A stretch of DNA of 54,960 bases from NCBI GenBank assembly GCA_002633005.1, contig NMRA01000125.1, positions 199,624 to 254,583 on the forward strand, in the 5' to 3' direction. Made by a program: the position numbers and the translations under genes. The notes beneath the pieces are model-generated. The model ran no database searches, had not been told where the DNA came from, and worked only from the letters and a program-made list of their open reading frames with translations. The stretch comes from Phoronis australis. Taxonomy: Eukaryota; Phoronida; Phoronidae. Below are positions 37,942 to 49,434 of the stretch, piece after piece. Positions within the stretch are counted from its first letter, which is position 1, and the number at the start of each line of letters is the position of its first letter.

Positions 37942-38916
37942 AAAACCGGAAAAGCAAATCTTTATGGCTGTGACAAGACACAATTAATTTTTACGAATGG
38001 CCGCAACAATTACAATTGTTGCCTGTCGGGCTCAGTAATATATATAACATGGTATACACCTTTATTTTCAAATATAAAATATTTTACCTGTATTTTACAC
38101 TGGAGAATAAAGGTACTTTGTATACCATATTTCATTGTAAATTGACTTGGTATTTTGTTACAAATGAGTGGAAATTTTTTCAAATTATCAACAATAAAAT
38201 TCATTACTTGAACATTATTTTGTTTTTCTTTAGCTGATGGGGTGTCACCCAGTTTGTCTTTAGTGCCAGACTAAGTGAAATGAGGTGCCTTGTGACCCTA
38301 AGCAATGAGCTGCCTTAGTGTGTGGGTACTCTGAAAGGAACAGGGCAAATGTGTCTGCAAAGCAAAGCTCCTGGTTTCCATGGTGAACCACAGGCACAAC
38401 TTAAAGGCGCATTATCAGTTTACATCCAAAAACGGATTTTAGGGATTACTGTTAGAGGGGACAGACTTACTGAAGTTATTTAGCTTTGAGGAACTGCACA
38501 ATTTCACTGTAACTTTTGATTTTAACAGAGGGCACAAATAGAGTGGAATGACTCAAAACGGACAAAGAATCAATGTTTAAAGGGGCGCCCTCTGTTGAAA
38601 ACCAACTTTTGACGAGTTAGTACTAAAAACATTGGTCTTATCTTGTTTTACTTACTAACTTTTACTAAGATTAGAAATTATTCCTGAGTTTGGGAAGAAC
38701 TGACACTCATTAAATTGCTTCAGCACCTAAATTTGTTTGCCATAGACGGTTACGTTCACTTGCCAACATAAATAAAAAGTACAGTATAGCCAACAGGGGA
38801 ATTCCAGGAGATTTACTGTAGCACGGGATGATGTCACTATGGAAGGGCACACAAGTAAATCTGTAAAGAAAGTTGTTGTCTTTGACACCAATACATGGTT
38901 GATGGTGACCACCATG

Positions 38917-38922
38917 TTTATT
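38917..38922 (-). other. candidate polyadenylation signal of POLR1E
   Basis: AATAAA on the minus strand 32 nt after the POLR1E stop codon; it predicts a very short 3' UTR. Confidence 0.5.
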
Positions 38923-38954
38923 ACTCATTTGGTAAGAAAACACATAAATGCAAA

Positions 38955-39093
38955 CTATTTTCGTCCTTTAGATTTGACAGGTGTTGGCTGTGTAAACACC
39001 ACCGGACACTTTAGGCCAATGTACGCTTTGGAACCAAGTGCAGCTGAGGTCTTGGCCACATGACAACCCAGACACCTGACTAATGACATCAAC
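38955..39093 (-). CDS. POLR1E: POLR1E last coding exon
   Basis: Acceptor cttcaatttcag; the split Lys codon continues LMSLVRCLGCHVAKTSAALG, and the chain ends KSKGRK TAG. Corresponds to the RMMEIAKAMRLKI end of winged helix 2 plus a short basic tail, shorter than the human tail. Confidence 0.88.
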
Positions 39094-42000
39094 CTGAAAT
39101 TGAAGAAACCAGCATAAGGTTACAAAGTAACATGACCACATCAGCAGAACATCCAGCAATTAACAGGGTTATTAAATATGCCATGTAACCATGCTGAACT
39201 TCCAGAAATCACTTCTAATATGCGTAATGAACAAGTTGCGACCAGTTATGTAAAAACAACTGATCTAAATGATATATCATTTAAGGTTACGTAGGACCCA
39301 AATTTGGCAAACTTCCAAACATCATATCTCAGAAATGGCTGATTGGATTCACATGAAACTCTGAGATACTATTCTTTATGCAATGTTCTACAACACATTA
39401 ATTTCAGAAAGAACTAAAATCTGCAGTGTTCTGGATAATTGCCAAAATAAATAAAATTGTTGCTAAGATTCTACAAATTTTAAAGTGTAAGCTAGAAATG
39501 AGAAAACAGGAATCCCTTGTCTACCACACTGTGGCTTAAATTAGTGAGATTTTACCAAAATAGCATGAAAAGAGAAAGGTAGAGTTTGCGGACAATTGTG
39601 TTAATGCTTTGCGCTATATGTAGGAAGTTTCTGCCAGTACACAAAATCTACGACAGTCGTACACCGCAAATTTCAGGGGGTGACAATGTATTTCTGCGAA
39701 AACAAAATGGCATTAAACCCTTAGCACTACACAATCACACAATGAAGTAGTGATTAAAAGATTTTTTTTTCCGGATAAAAACCTATTGTATGAATACAAC
39801 AGTGGGATATTTCTTAAGCATAAGTGAAAATAGCTTAAAACCAAATTGCAACATCAGTTAGGATTTCAGTTGTTTCAGTTACACGATTTTTCAATAAAAG
39901 CAATGTTCAAAAGCAGATGTCCTTACTTGTTTTGTCCCAGCTTCAGACTGTCCTGTACCTCAGCCACTGAGAGTTCAAACTCGTCAATAATCATCATCAG
40001 CACAATAATGTGCACGGCCAGCTTATCCTTCATTCTGGGTGGCATGCTCCTGACGACAGAAAAAACACATAATGATTACTGAACCTAAGTAGCGACTGAA
40101 ACACTTTCATGGCAATTTTGTTGCACGAGAATTTTCATTTATTTTTAATGGCCTTAATAGATACACAGCCTAATTACATCTGGTGTCAATTCCTGTAAAA
40201 GATGACCTAAGCTCATCGTAGAGAGGAAAGTGCAAAAGGTCAATATTAGAGGCTTCATATTCAAATCACATAACGAGAAAACATACAGAGTAACAAAACT
40301 TGTCTGAAGTAAAATTTGCCAAACACCTCAACTTGCGTTTCACCTCTGTTTAGCTGTCAAGGTTGAATTCTTAACTAAAGTGCTATAACTTTATCAGTTT
40401 TTAGAAAATAATAAGGTAAGGACAAAACACCCCCCAGTTAGACACTACCTTCCATACTACACGTATTAGGTAAAGAACTGTTAAAGCTACACTTTGCCAT
40501 GTTATAAGTGGCTAAAAACTGAACATCGAAAAAACAGGTATTTTACTTTCACAAATCGGTCTCACAATTTTCTTTCCTCTCATAGTGTGATTACTATCGT
40601 CAGTAAGGATCACAGAATAAGTTGGATCAGTCCACAAGAGGGCAAATGCTGCTCTCTCCAAGATAAAGTAGTCTGCTAAATTTCATGAAGATTCTACACC
40701 AGCACATATAAACAAGGACGTTGCAACTAGTGTGCAAGATCACATGTATCGTGCATTGAGAATAATACAGAGCCCATCTGTTTTTTAAATTAATTCCTTT
40801 TACAGTCCGCTCAGGTGTGCCCATTGCAATTAACATCTGGGATCATTTTTATACCTTATTGATATGTAATGAATACTGGAGGAGCTAGAGACCGGACTCA
40901 AGGGTCCAGCAGACTGCCCGAGTGGAACTCGAATCCACAACCTAGAGTAACGGAAGTGGACAGTTATCCCATTAGGCCACATGGCTTACTCTACTACTAG
41001 TCAATGCATATGACCACCATCAACTCCCAACTTTATCTACCTAGTGACTCCTTTGGCTAGCTGCATCTTTTGCGAGAACGTGTCCAATAACTTCCTCTTC
41101 ACGTTGTCTGGTATATCGATGGTAAATGACTCTACAACAGAACACAGCAATGTTATCTATGTGACTGTGTTATCAAATCACTGGACTGTGAAATTAGATG
41201 GGATTACTGCTGGACTAATGTGGAAGCGACATCGGAACTCGTACGCTGAGCAAACGTGTAGACATTAACGTTGCAATGACGTCAGTTAAAATTACGACCA
41301 TGAATCATCATCTGTTTGGTGTCAATGCAAGCAGACTGACAAACCTTTGCGGCGCAAGTCTGCACTTCGGAAGTGATACATTTCAATCATATAAGATAGG
41401 TACAGAAGACATTTCACCCTGTGCAGTCTATACTTCTCCTGCACTGGAAGCCTCTTCATGCGGCTTAGGATATAGCTGAAAAGAAACATCACATAAATCT
41501 CAGTGAACAATCCAGTAATTCCATCTGATGTTTGGAAAATGGGACTTGGCTATCTCCAGCCAAATTGCTTTCAAAGAATAAACTGACCAGGTTGTCAACT
41601 GTAACTTTTTAAAGTTCAGTTGCCAGCAACGATTTGTCAGTCTGTCCCAAGCGCAGAAATTATATCTAATTTGTGTTGGAAAAGGTTGAGAGCAGTGAGC
41701 AATAACAGTTCAAACAGAAAACAATATTTTTGAGAATAAAAATCAACAAATTTGGGTGTACTAAGATTCTAAAGGAAAACAATGTCATTTAGTATTGAAA
41801 AAACAATAAAACGTTTATTCCCACCATCTGAATCACCAACCATTACCATTTTCCAACACACGTGGCCAGGCTCCAAAACAAATACTTACTTTACTTTTGT
41901 AATAGTGTCAATGCTGGTTTTATCTTTTGCCGCTTCACGAGCCAAAGCGTCTAAAGAGCCCATTTCATCTGAAGAGATAACTGGCAGCTGTCAAGGAAAC

Positions 42001-45000
42001 CTCAAGCAGAGAGAGAATATCACAGACAGCATTAAACCCTGGACCAACAAAACACAGTCAGCTCAGCAAACAAGTGTTACCTACGGAATAAACCTCAACT
42101 AAATTTGGAAAAAATGTCAATGGAATTTCAAACAATATTCAGGGGGTGGAATTAATAAAAGAAAATATATTGGACAGTCTGCTAAATCCAGTGGTGGCAC
42201 TGAAAAATTTTGTGCTACACCAGTAAAATTTCTATGCTTTGCATAATCATATCATTTTAGCAGCAATGACTAGGGAGCAAGATTCAGTTGCCAGAAAAAT
42301 GTTCATGTGTAATACATTGATAATTTTTGTTTACTTCCTGCACAGCAAGTTTCGCGCTGAAAGAACTTGCGATGGCTTGGATGCCTACTTTCCTAAAGAA
42401 CAAACACACACTAGGTTCATACAGGATTTGACTCTTGGGTACTCAGTTTGATCCCGTCGTTGTATTTACAGGGTTCAGACACTGAATAAGGTGTACAGAA
42501 TTGGAATTAAAAGGTACAGTAATGTATTGTAGATTCTACCCCCTCAAAATTGGTGGCAAAATTTGTGTGGCAGCTTATTTTTAACACCAGGTTTGAACTT
42601 TAGGGATTGCTGACAAAATAATAATAGACATGAGGTAGGGTATCTTGAAATTTGGACGTTTTATCCAGAATGTATGCCTGGTCAAGAACGAATCTGCATA
42701 TTTTTAACAAAAAAAGATACTGCTGTCAAGTTTGTATGCCTCCTGTGGACAAGTAGCGTCAGTGTAACACTGTGGTATGATGGATGATTCCCCACTTGGT
42801 TTCACATCTACAATGAAGAAAAACAAAACATTAAGAACTGCAATTTTACAAAAAAAACCTTTAATACTGTTTCCTGAGTTTCTAAGCAAAACATATAAAG
42901 GCAATGCACACATGGTATTGAGGCAGTTAAAATTACTTAAAAACTAAATAAAGCAGGGTTGATGGTACATGTAAAAACACCCAATACCATGACGTTCACA
43001 AAGACATCGCTATGACAACTTGAGATTTAAACCTGTTAGATGTCTTTAACTGAAAGCCACTAAATTCTACAAAACCATGGCAATAGGTATGCCACAACCC
43101 TCCCACTCCCCACCTTCCCTTACCCTCATCTCTATGACTCAGTCACTCACCTAGCTGGGGTGTGTCTTTAGTGTACTCTAGCGCGTGCTCCACTGCCGTG
43201 GCAACCGCCTTGCCAAGAGCCTCACCCTCAATGGCATTGTTAAGACGCGAAGTCACCGAATTTTTCTTTTTTGAGCTACCAAAAGCCATGGTCAGCATGT
43301 CACTCTAAAAAACAAAAAAGTGAAGCCTATGCAACTTTTGGACTATCTTCTCTGAGTACCAGTCTGTCACATTTCATCTTGAACTACTCTAAAGCCAGTC
43401 AAAATGTGACTACAAACATTAAAAGTTGCAGCCTTGTTCTCACATGAATCGTGTTTTCACGGACGAGTCATGCACTGACCGTTTTATAGAAAGATTTACA
43501 GACATAACCTGTGCGCATTGTGGGAAATCATTCGTAGGAGATAAAACATCAACGTTTCCAGTCACGAAGTGGCAAGAAGGAAACATATCTCATAAATCCC
43601 TAGTATGAAATATGCATGCATCTGTTTTTGTTTATCAATAAAAATATGTACATGCAACCATGGCAAACAAGCAATGAATTAGACAGTGGTTTACCTTTTG
43701 CCTAAAGGTCATGTCTGTGACATCTAAGTCTTCAACAGACACACCTGCAAACATAAAAGAAGATTACTGATATTTTTCAGTTAAAACAGTCCTGTTCTTT
43801 TCCAAACCGTCATGAAGCTAGCATGAAAAATTATATTAATATTCAAATATCATTGCTTATCAACGATCTACATCACATTCTATAATAAACCAAAATTGAC
43901 CACGTAGCATATTGAGTTCTGTCGTCAGCAACAATGAACTTTTAGTTCATCCCAAACTGCATAAGTCAAGGTAGACATTATAAGTGTTATGCCGATAAAA
44001 GACCTAATTCAAGAGACAGCGAGCGCTTTTGACATCGAAAGTTGCCAACAAGGCACCAGGACCTCAAAGTTGTTTACAATGATCCAAAACAAGAACTGTT
44101 TGTAAACAATACGGTAAAATCTCGCCAATTTAGGATACAACATGGCTGACAGCTGAAACTTTATTTCTTATTTTTTAAATAAAATACATAGCACCTAATC
44201 AATGCTTAACAATGTTCACGTTTTATATGATATTAACCATCACACAACATTTTGAAAACCTCTGGGCATTCACAACAACGTAAGAAGACCTTGAAAAAAT
44301 GAGAAAAGGGCAATTATGGTGAATATCATTTTTGTGCAAAATTAGTGACATTTTACCCTACTCACTAGCAATGTTAACAAACCAATGAAGCAGACAGATG
44401 AGACTGATTACTTACTGGTTTTTGGCTTCAAATGAAACAAGGAGGCATTGTGTAGCGTAACTTCGTTCGTTTTCTTATCCCTTACACCAATCAGATACCT
44501 ACAACGAGAAGAACATGAAAAAACACAATAGATGAAAACCTACCCATAGTTCTGCAGCCAAGAAAATGTACCAAAAACTTGCACCTAGTCGCCAGTTTCA
44601 GAACTAGTCTCTTGCCATTGTACACTCTTGGTACATAAAACGACAACATGCAAAATTAACTGAGAGGTGAATTCAATTCACTGTATCCTCCATTGCAGAA
44701 ATACAAAACACAATATGACATAAAAGTAGCAACAAGAATACAACTCTTTCTTTCATAAATATCTGTTGACTTGTATACATTTCACAATGTGAGGTCAGTG
44801 GATATCACGAGAGTAACTGCATGTAAAAGGAGCCACAAACCTACCTCCTGTCAAGAGAATAACTTTTGATTCATGCTATGCTCGACACAAGAACAACTAA
44901 TCGCGTGAAAATGACTTGTGCCTGATCTCGAAAAATCACTGGATTGTTCTGAAACCCCCTCGACCCCCCACACCCCTCAACCCACAACCCCCTCAACCCA

Positions 45001-47846
45001 TGACCCACAACCCCCTCGACCCACGACCCCCTTGACCCACAACCCCTTTGACTCACGACCTGTGGCAATAGGGGTTACTGCATCTGTGCGCTTTTTACAT
45101 ATTTCATAATCTTATTACATCACTGGGTGACTTTCCCATAAGACATACCTACACGCGAGTCTGCTCTGGCTGAAGTCTGGTGAGTACAGAAAGTGGCATG
45201 AGAACGCCGGTGGTCTTGAGTAGCCCTTTGTGAGCGTGCTATCGTTGATGGAAATAGTTACATGAGCAGCTATCAATGGCCCAGTTCTAATAAACTCAGG
45301 GAGACAGTACGTGAATGTACATAATCTCATATTTTTATTGTTTGCTTTATATTGTATACTTGTTCACAATATACTCCATATAACATTGAAATCTTTTTAG
45401 TTAACAGTTTGTTTTTCCAACTGTATTTACTGATGAAATTACAGTTTTGTTGGTTCCTCGCACTCTGCAATTCACTGAAGTCAGTGAAGAGCAGGTGAGA
45501 CGATTACACTCTGCTGGGACCAACATTTGTAAGGTTGGTAGGTCTTTGATTTGATCACGTTTTTTTGTTTTGTTTTTGGCTTTCAAACTTGCCGAATCCA
45601 TTGCCTTAATTGCAAAAAATAGGGAAAAGCCAGCTGGACTCATGGCCCAACTCATTGGTCCTATAAGTCAGCGCTTGTTCTATGTTGAGATCGAGTCGAG
45701 TTTGTGTATATAGACTGGGTGGAGGGGGTTGTGGGTGGAGGAGGTTGTGGGGAGTGAGGGTCGAGGGGGTCTCAGAACAATCCAGAATCACCAGCTGTCA
45801 GGTCTTCTTATGCCCAGTACTCAATAAGGAAACAGGGGGACCAGTTTTGTAACACTAAATGTTCCGACTAGTAAATAAAATATTATCGTTTGGCAGGTTT
45901 AATTACATACGTTGAGAACTGAAGTGTGGGAAGGAAGCAAATTGGGTTTCAGCCTGTGTCTCTGCACTAGCTCAACTAAATCCACAAAACAATGGTTAAT
46001 GTTTCCCAGAAGCTTTGCAAGAGAAATAAACATGTATGTGTAACACAGGACTCATTCTTCACCAACAATCAAAAGATACTGAAACAGAAGAAACATACTT
46101 GCAAAACTTGCGTGCTGGAACACTATCTGGACAAAAAGTCAGGTTTGCAGATTCAGCAACCTGAAAAAATGTAGAAATATGTAATTATGCAAAATCTGTG
46201 GACACTTCATATCAAATATCAGTAAAAAGAAAGTTTAGCTTTAGTTATTGTTGTTGACACTGACTGTAGTATTGTAGATTTGACCAACTCTCATGTACCT
46301 TTTTATGTTAGAGAATTGTGGAATATACATCTTTCTCGTCATCTGTTGGCTACAAATAGTTGTACATTCTATGGTTTCATTGGTGGCTTTCATTCTGCTA
46401 GGCTGACTGCTGTTCCATAATCCATTCCAGACCCCCCACAAATTTCTAACCGTAAAAAGGTCAGTTGGTAGGTTACCGCAGATTTCCATCTACCTGAAAT
46501 GATGTTGCGTCCACAAAAGTCCCCAGGGGACTCTTTCAAAAACGTGGGGCTATATTGCTTATCACAACACCTTCATTCAGAATTGTGCTTCAAAATTGCT
46601 ACACTTTGCTAGAACATTCAACTCAGTGATGTGGCCTCATAGGCAGTGATTTATTTCATAATATAGTTTAACTTTGATCTACTTGAAATACCAGGCAGTT
46701 TGGCTACTATAAGAGTAGTTCAGCCATGTTTCTGCTGACAAGTCATCGATGTCATTTTCGGACCAAACTGAGAAAACAATGGCATACTACAACATTTTCC
46801 ATACCTTTGTCCATGCCGAAAAAGCAAAACAATCCAAAAGAAGCTTTGTGTTGGTGAGGGCTCCTTCAGACATACCCAGTAGTCGGAGTTTTGCCTGCAC
46901 CAACCAAATGGGCGATCCAATGAGAATGTTTTTTTCTCATCAAGACAATTCAAATGGAAGGAAAGAACTGCAGTATCTACGAAAACATACTGCACATCAT
47001 AAAGCACCGTGTTGATGAAAAAGAAGTTCTCAATGAGAATGCTTTCATGATTTGTGAGCAGAGAAGACGTCCGGCTAATTTGACTTGGAAGCCTTTTGAA
47101 CAACAATACGAAAATTAGATGATGATTCTCAAATTATTACATATGCTGTCCATTGCCAAGATTCATACATTCCGCCAATTATTTACTAAGACTCCTCTGC
47201 TGCTTGAACCCATTTCATTTAAAAAGGAAAAGCAAGAATAATCTCATACACAAAAATTTACATTTACGCTGATTTCAAAGTCACTTGAAAGAGAAATAGG
47301 CCTTGCCAATACTTGAAAAAATGAGAGAGACTGAAATATGCAACAAGTAGTTTTTCTTGGCATTTTAACACGTTAAAATACTTTAAAAGAGCTGTTTTTT
47401 GTTCCAAGACAGTCAAACAGTGAAATTACAGCCTTCTTCATTTCATGAAGATTCTCACGAAAGACACTGATTTACATCTTGAAATTGTAATATTTTAAAG
47501 CACACACTAAATTGAGATAACGCTGTCAATAGATTGAAATGTCTAAGAATTAATTAGATGCAGCTATTCATAGTATAATCAACTTTCATGAGAAACAAGT
47601 CAATTATGTGAGATTGGAAATTTAATTACTATGTAGCTGCCTTCCAGATAAATAATATAACAAAATATCAAAAACGTTCACACCCAAGTGTTGGCACAAT
47701 TCGAAAGACATTAAAACTAAATATTCCAAGAATAATTAAACTTACTGGTAACACTCGTTTACGGGGACCACTCTTGTAGCAACCAAACTTAATGGTTGAA
47801 TCACTCCCCTCTTTTGGACGTCGCAGATTGCCATTTGAAAAATCAA
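38955..47846 (-). CDS. POLR1E: POLR1E (RPA49/PAF53), RNA polymerase I subunit, eleven coding exons, first exon missing
   Basis: In transcription order the exons are 47846-47746, 46160-46099, 44498-44416, 43744-43695, 43304-43151, 42807-42721, 41980-41890, 41475-41345, 41131-41041, 40049-39927 and 39093-38955. All phases match, giving 370 residues plus a stop. The N-terminal part (DFSNGNLRRPKEG, then RKRVLPVAESANLTF and KYLIGVRDKKTNEVTL) is the A49 dimerisation domain. QCYTDATCPQEAYKLDSII matches the LPPCYDDAAKPEDVYKFEDLL linker of human POLR1E as remembered. KDKLAVHIIVLMMIIDEFEL and SLVRCLGCHVAK are the tandem winged-helix region. Role: with POLR1G it forms the TFIIF/TFIIE-like heterodimer of Pol I for initiation and elongation in the nucleolus. 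One to two dozen N-terminal residues, including the start codon, must lie on an exon above 47846 that I could not identify. It converges on the prohormone gene. Confidence 0.92.
39927..40049 (-). CDS. POLR1E: POLR1E exon, KDKLAVHIIVLMMII winged helix 2
   Basis: Acceptor tctgtcgtcag, donor gtaagg. MKDKLAVHIIVLMMIIDEFE matches MKAKITAYVIILALHIHDFQ, and VQDSLKLGQNK matches LQRDLKLSEKR. Confidence 0.93.
40914..40985 (-). ncRNA. tRNA-Arg-like pseudogene or tRNA-derived SINE head, in a POLR1E intron
   Basis: On the minus strand a 72-nt stretch has a good box A (TGGCCTAATGG) and box B (GGATTCGAGTTCC) at tRNA spacing, with an anticodon-loop region CTTCCGTT (CCG, Arg). The acceptor ends hardly pair: 5' GCCATGT against 3' TCGGGCA. 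That argues against a functional tRNA and for a decayed tRNA or the head of a SINE. No second copy was seen in this window. Confidence 0.6.
41041..41131 (-). CDS. POLR1E: POLR1E exon, SFTIDIPDNVKRKLLDTF
   Basis: Acceptor ttctgttgtag, donor gtagat. IPDNVKRKLLDTFSQ aligns with IINTKLLKHFTCLT of human POLR1E; the junction codon AG|G is Arg. Confidence 0.87.
41345..41475 (-). CDS. POLR1E: POLR1E exon, YILSRMKRLP winged helix 1
   Basis: Acceptor gtttcttttcag, donor gtttgt. YILSRMKRLPVQEKYRLHRV and LLYLSYMIEMYHFRSADLRR match FVIEALKSLP...CIWFLDTLIKFRAHRVVKR in order and spacing. Confidence 0.9.
41890..41980 (-). CDS. POLR1E: POLR1E exon, start of the winged-helix region
   Basis: The acceptor is the second of two AGs (gctgccag, not gacag): only this one restores the frame and gives KLDSIISSDEMGSL against FEDLLSPAEYEAL. 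Donor gtaagt. Confidence 0.87.
42721..42807 (-). CDS. POLR1E: POLR1E exon, QCYTDATCPQEAYKLD linker
   Basis: Acceptor cttcattgtag, donor gtatct. The PxCYxDAxxPxxxYK signature of the family linker is intact (IPQCYTDATCPQEAYKLD). Confidence 0.92.
43151..43304 (-). CDS. POLR1E: POLR1E exon, AFGSSKKK segment
   Basis: Acceptor gttttttag, donor gtgagt; 51 codons plus one base. AFGSSKKKNSVTSRLNNAIE parallels AFGTTKQKRALNTRRMNRVG, followed by an Ala-rich helix. Confidence 0.92.
43695..43744 (-). CDS. POLR1E: POLR1E 50-nt exon
   Basis: Acceptor tgtttgcag, donor gtaaac. Encodes VSVEDLDVTDMTFRQK; the end equals the TYREK segment of the human protein. The junction codon A|GT is Ser. Confidence 0.82.
44111..44360. 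mobile_element. MITE family D copy 3, in a POLR1E intron
   Basis: Left acggtaaaatctcgccaatt, right aaattagtgacattttaccc, with interior gggcattcacaa. Lone ends of the same family are near 29262 and 39535. Confidence 0.75.
44416..44498 (-). CDS. POLR1E: POLR1E exon, YLIGVRDKKTNEV segment
   Basis: Acceptor ctcgttgtag, donor gtaagt. YLIGVRDKKTNEVTLHNASL aligns with HFVGILNKTSGQMEVYDAEL of human POLR1E, one strand pair of the dimerisation barrel. Confidence 0.9.
44940..45785. repeat. inverted C-rich/G-rich repeat pair in a POLR1E intron
   Basis: Left tggattgttctgaaaccccc followed by a tract of caacccacaaccccct-type units to about 45060; the right side has the inverse (G-rich tract 45720-45770, then gaacaatcca). 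The G-rich arm has many GGG runs and could form a quadruplex. Confidence 0.82.
46099..46160 (-). CDS. POLR1E: POLR1E exon, VAESANLTF segment
   Basis: Acceptor cattttttcag, donor gtatgt; 20 codons plus two bases. VAESANLTFCPDSVPARKFC aligns with AAETDRLSYVGNNFG...LCR. Its leftover AA plus G gives the Lys before YLIGV. Confidence 0.85.
47746..47846 (-). CDS. POLR1E: POLR1E exon with the FSNG motif (first one identified)
   Basis: Acceptor gcatcttttcag, donor gtaagt. Reads DFSNGNLRRPKEGSD and GPRKRVLP, matching QFSNGKLQSP and PRKRNQRILA of human POLR1E. It needs one base from an upstream exon; the frame is also open upstream to an ATG at 47949, but a strong acceptor and a non-homologous upstream reading argue against that start. 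Confidence 0.87.
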
Positions 47847-48858
47847 CTGAAAAGATGCAGTGAATACATCGCTTAAAACACATTTGCTTTAAAACCAATG
47901 GTATTGTTGCTGTGCTTGAACGTGGAATTCCAATGCATCTCAAGATCACCTATTCATGAACCTGGATGTAACTTTGATAGCTCAGCCAGAGTTAATTGTA
48001 ATTTGCAGACAATCTTCCAGTATACAGGCTTCATTAGGCTGTAGTCGGAAAGCTCAGCAGTGAAGCTGCAACCAAATTGGACAGACATTGCCGGCGCCAG
48101 TCAAAAATCACGGGTGTAGATTAGCCTACAAGTACCCCTATGGGTTGTGGTCGCTCTAACAACTGAAGGATAAATAAGGAATTTTGTTGCAAGTCCAAAC
48201 ATTGTAGGCCTACTTTGACCAGAACCTACTTAACTGCAAGAGAATTAGTAGGACAGTTGATATACACAAACTCCCATTCTAGGTGGGTCAAGAAAAAAGC
48301 AAATTTATCTACTGAATTTAGCTTAAGATTTAGAAATACGTACATCATCAAAGAGAACACGAAATTGTCTACAGAACTAGTATACTTTAGATTTGTCAGA
48401 TTTTACCACTCACTAGCACCATGCAGTCTCAAACCAATGCTACTCACATGTGCTGTCTTTTCTTGCAATTTTTGCAAGGCATGTTAGTCTGTAAACCAAC
48501 CCTATTTGAAAGTCCGCGCAGTGAAAGTATACTATCAAGTTATACACACATCACACTGGAACCGCACGTCAAACATTAACCCACAAGCATCAAAATTGCG
48601 ATTGTTTGAAAAGATTTATTTTAAAAATAATATAGAGAATATAACTGCATAGAAATCAAGCACTTTGAAAGAAATTAATCACTTGAAGATTCGACTTTTT
48701 ACTTTTCAGCTTGTCATTCCGCCATGTGAATTTTTAAATCTACCAGTGAACTCATGGACTAAAGCATTCACTATGCTCATTGGTTGGCATTCGGGTCACT
48801 ACATGAGGTCCTAAGGTCAAAAACTGAGATTACAAGATGATTTGATTTGCTGTTGTTA

Positions 48859-49423
48859 GGGCTGTTCCAGCAAAATCTGTGTGGGAGGGAGGGGGAAGGC
48901 AACTGAAATAAAAATTTATGGGTGGTTGCGTTTGATTTAAATTCAAAATGGCTGGTGGTCGTACTTCAAAAAAATTAAAATTTACAGGTCGTTGTTGTTT
49001 CATTGGGCCATAAATGTTTGATGGTGCATAATTTTAGTAAATTTTATAAACAATTCGCACAGAATCAAAAACTGAAACAAAAATGCAACTTGCAAAAAGC
49101 TCCGACTTTTTCACTCCCTCCGATCTCCTCATTGGCATGCCCATAACACCATTTAACCACAGGTGCTCGAATTTCTCGACGGCTAATAACCATATATGAG
49201 AAACATTATGTTTTCTTAGTAATGAATGACGTGATGGAGGAACAGATAAACTCAAGCGCCTGTGCAGTCAACCACAAGAACAAAAAAAATTACGGGTGGT
49301 TGCATTTCAAACTTATAAAAAATTAAGGGTGAAAGGCTGAAGAAATAAATGAAAAATATGGGTGGTGGGTGCAAAAAAAAGGTGCCTTCCCCCCCTCCCA
49401 TACAGATTTTGCTGGAACAGCCC
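48859..49423. mobile_element. MITE with about 45-bp inverted ends and TTA target duplication (Harbinger-like)
   Basis: Left end GGGCTGTTCCAGCAAAATCT followed by gtgtgggaggg; the right end is its near-perfect inverse. Both sides are flanked by TTA (48856-48858, 49424-49426). A 3-bp TTA duplication with G-rich termini fits PIF/Harbinger; the class is inferred. 565 bp, no coding capacity. Confidence 0.82.
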
Positions 49424-49434
49424 TTAGAGGAAGG

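Noticed and set aside
45148-45290. Minus-strand open frame ending in a good donor whose leftover AG would join the POLR1E exon at 44498
   Set aside because: The exon at 46160-46099 joins the same site in the right phase and aligns residue by residue with POLR1E, leaving no room for this segment; its reading matches nothing in the family.
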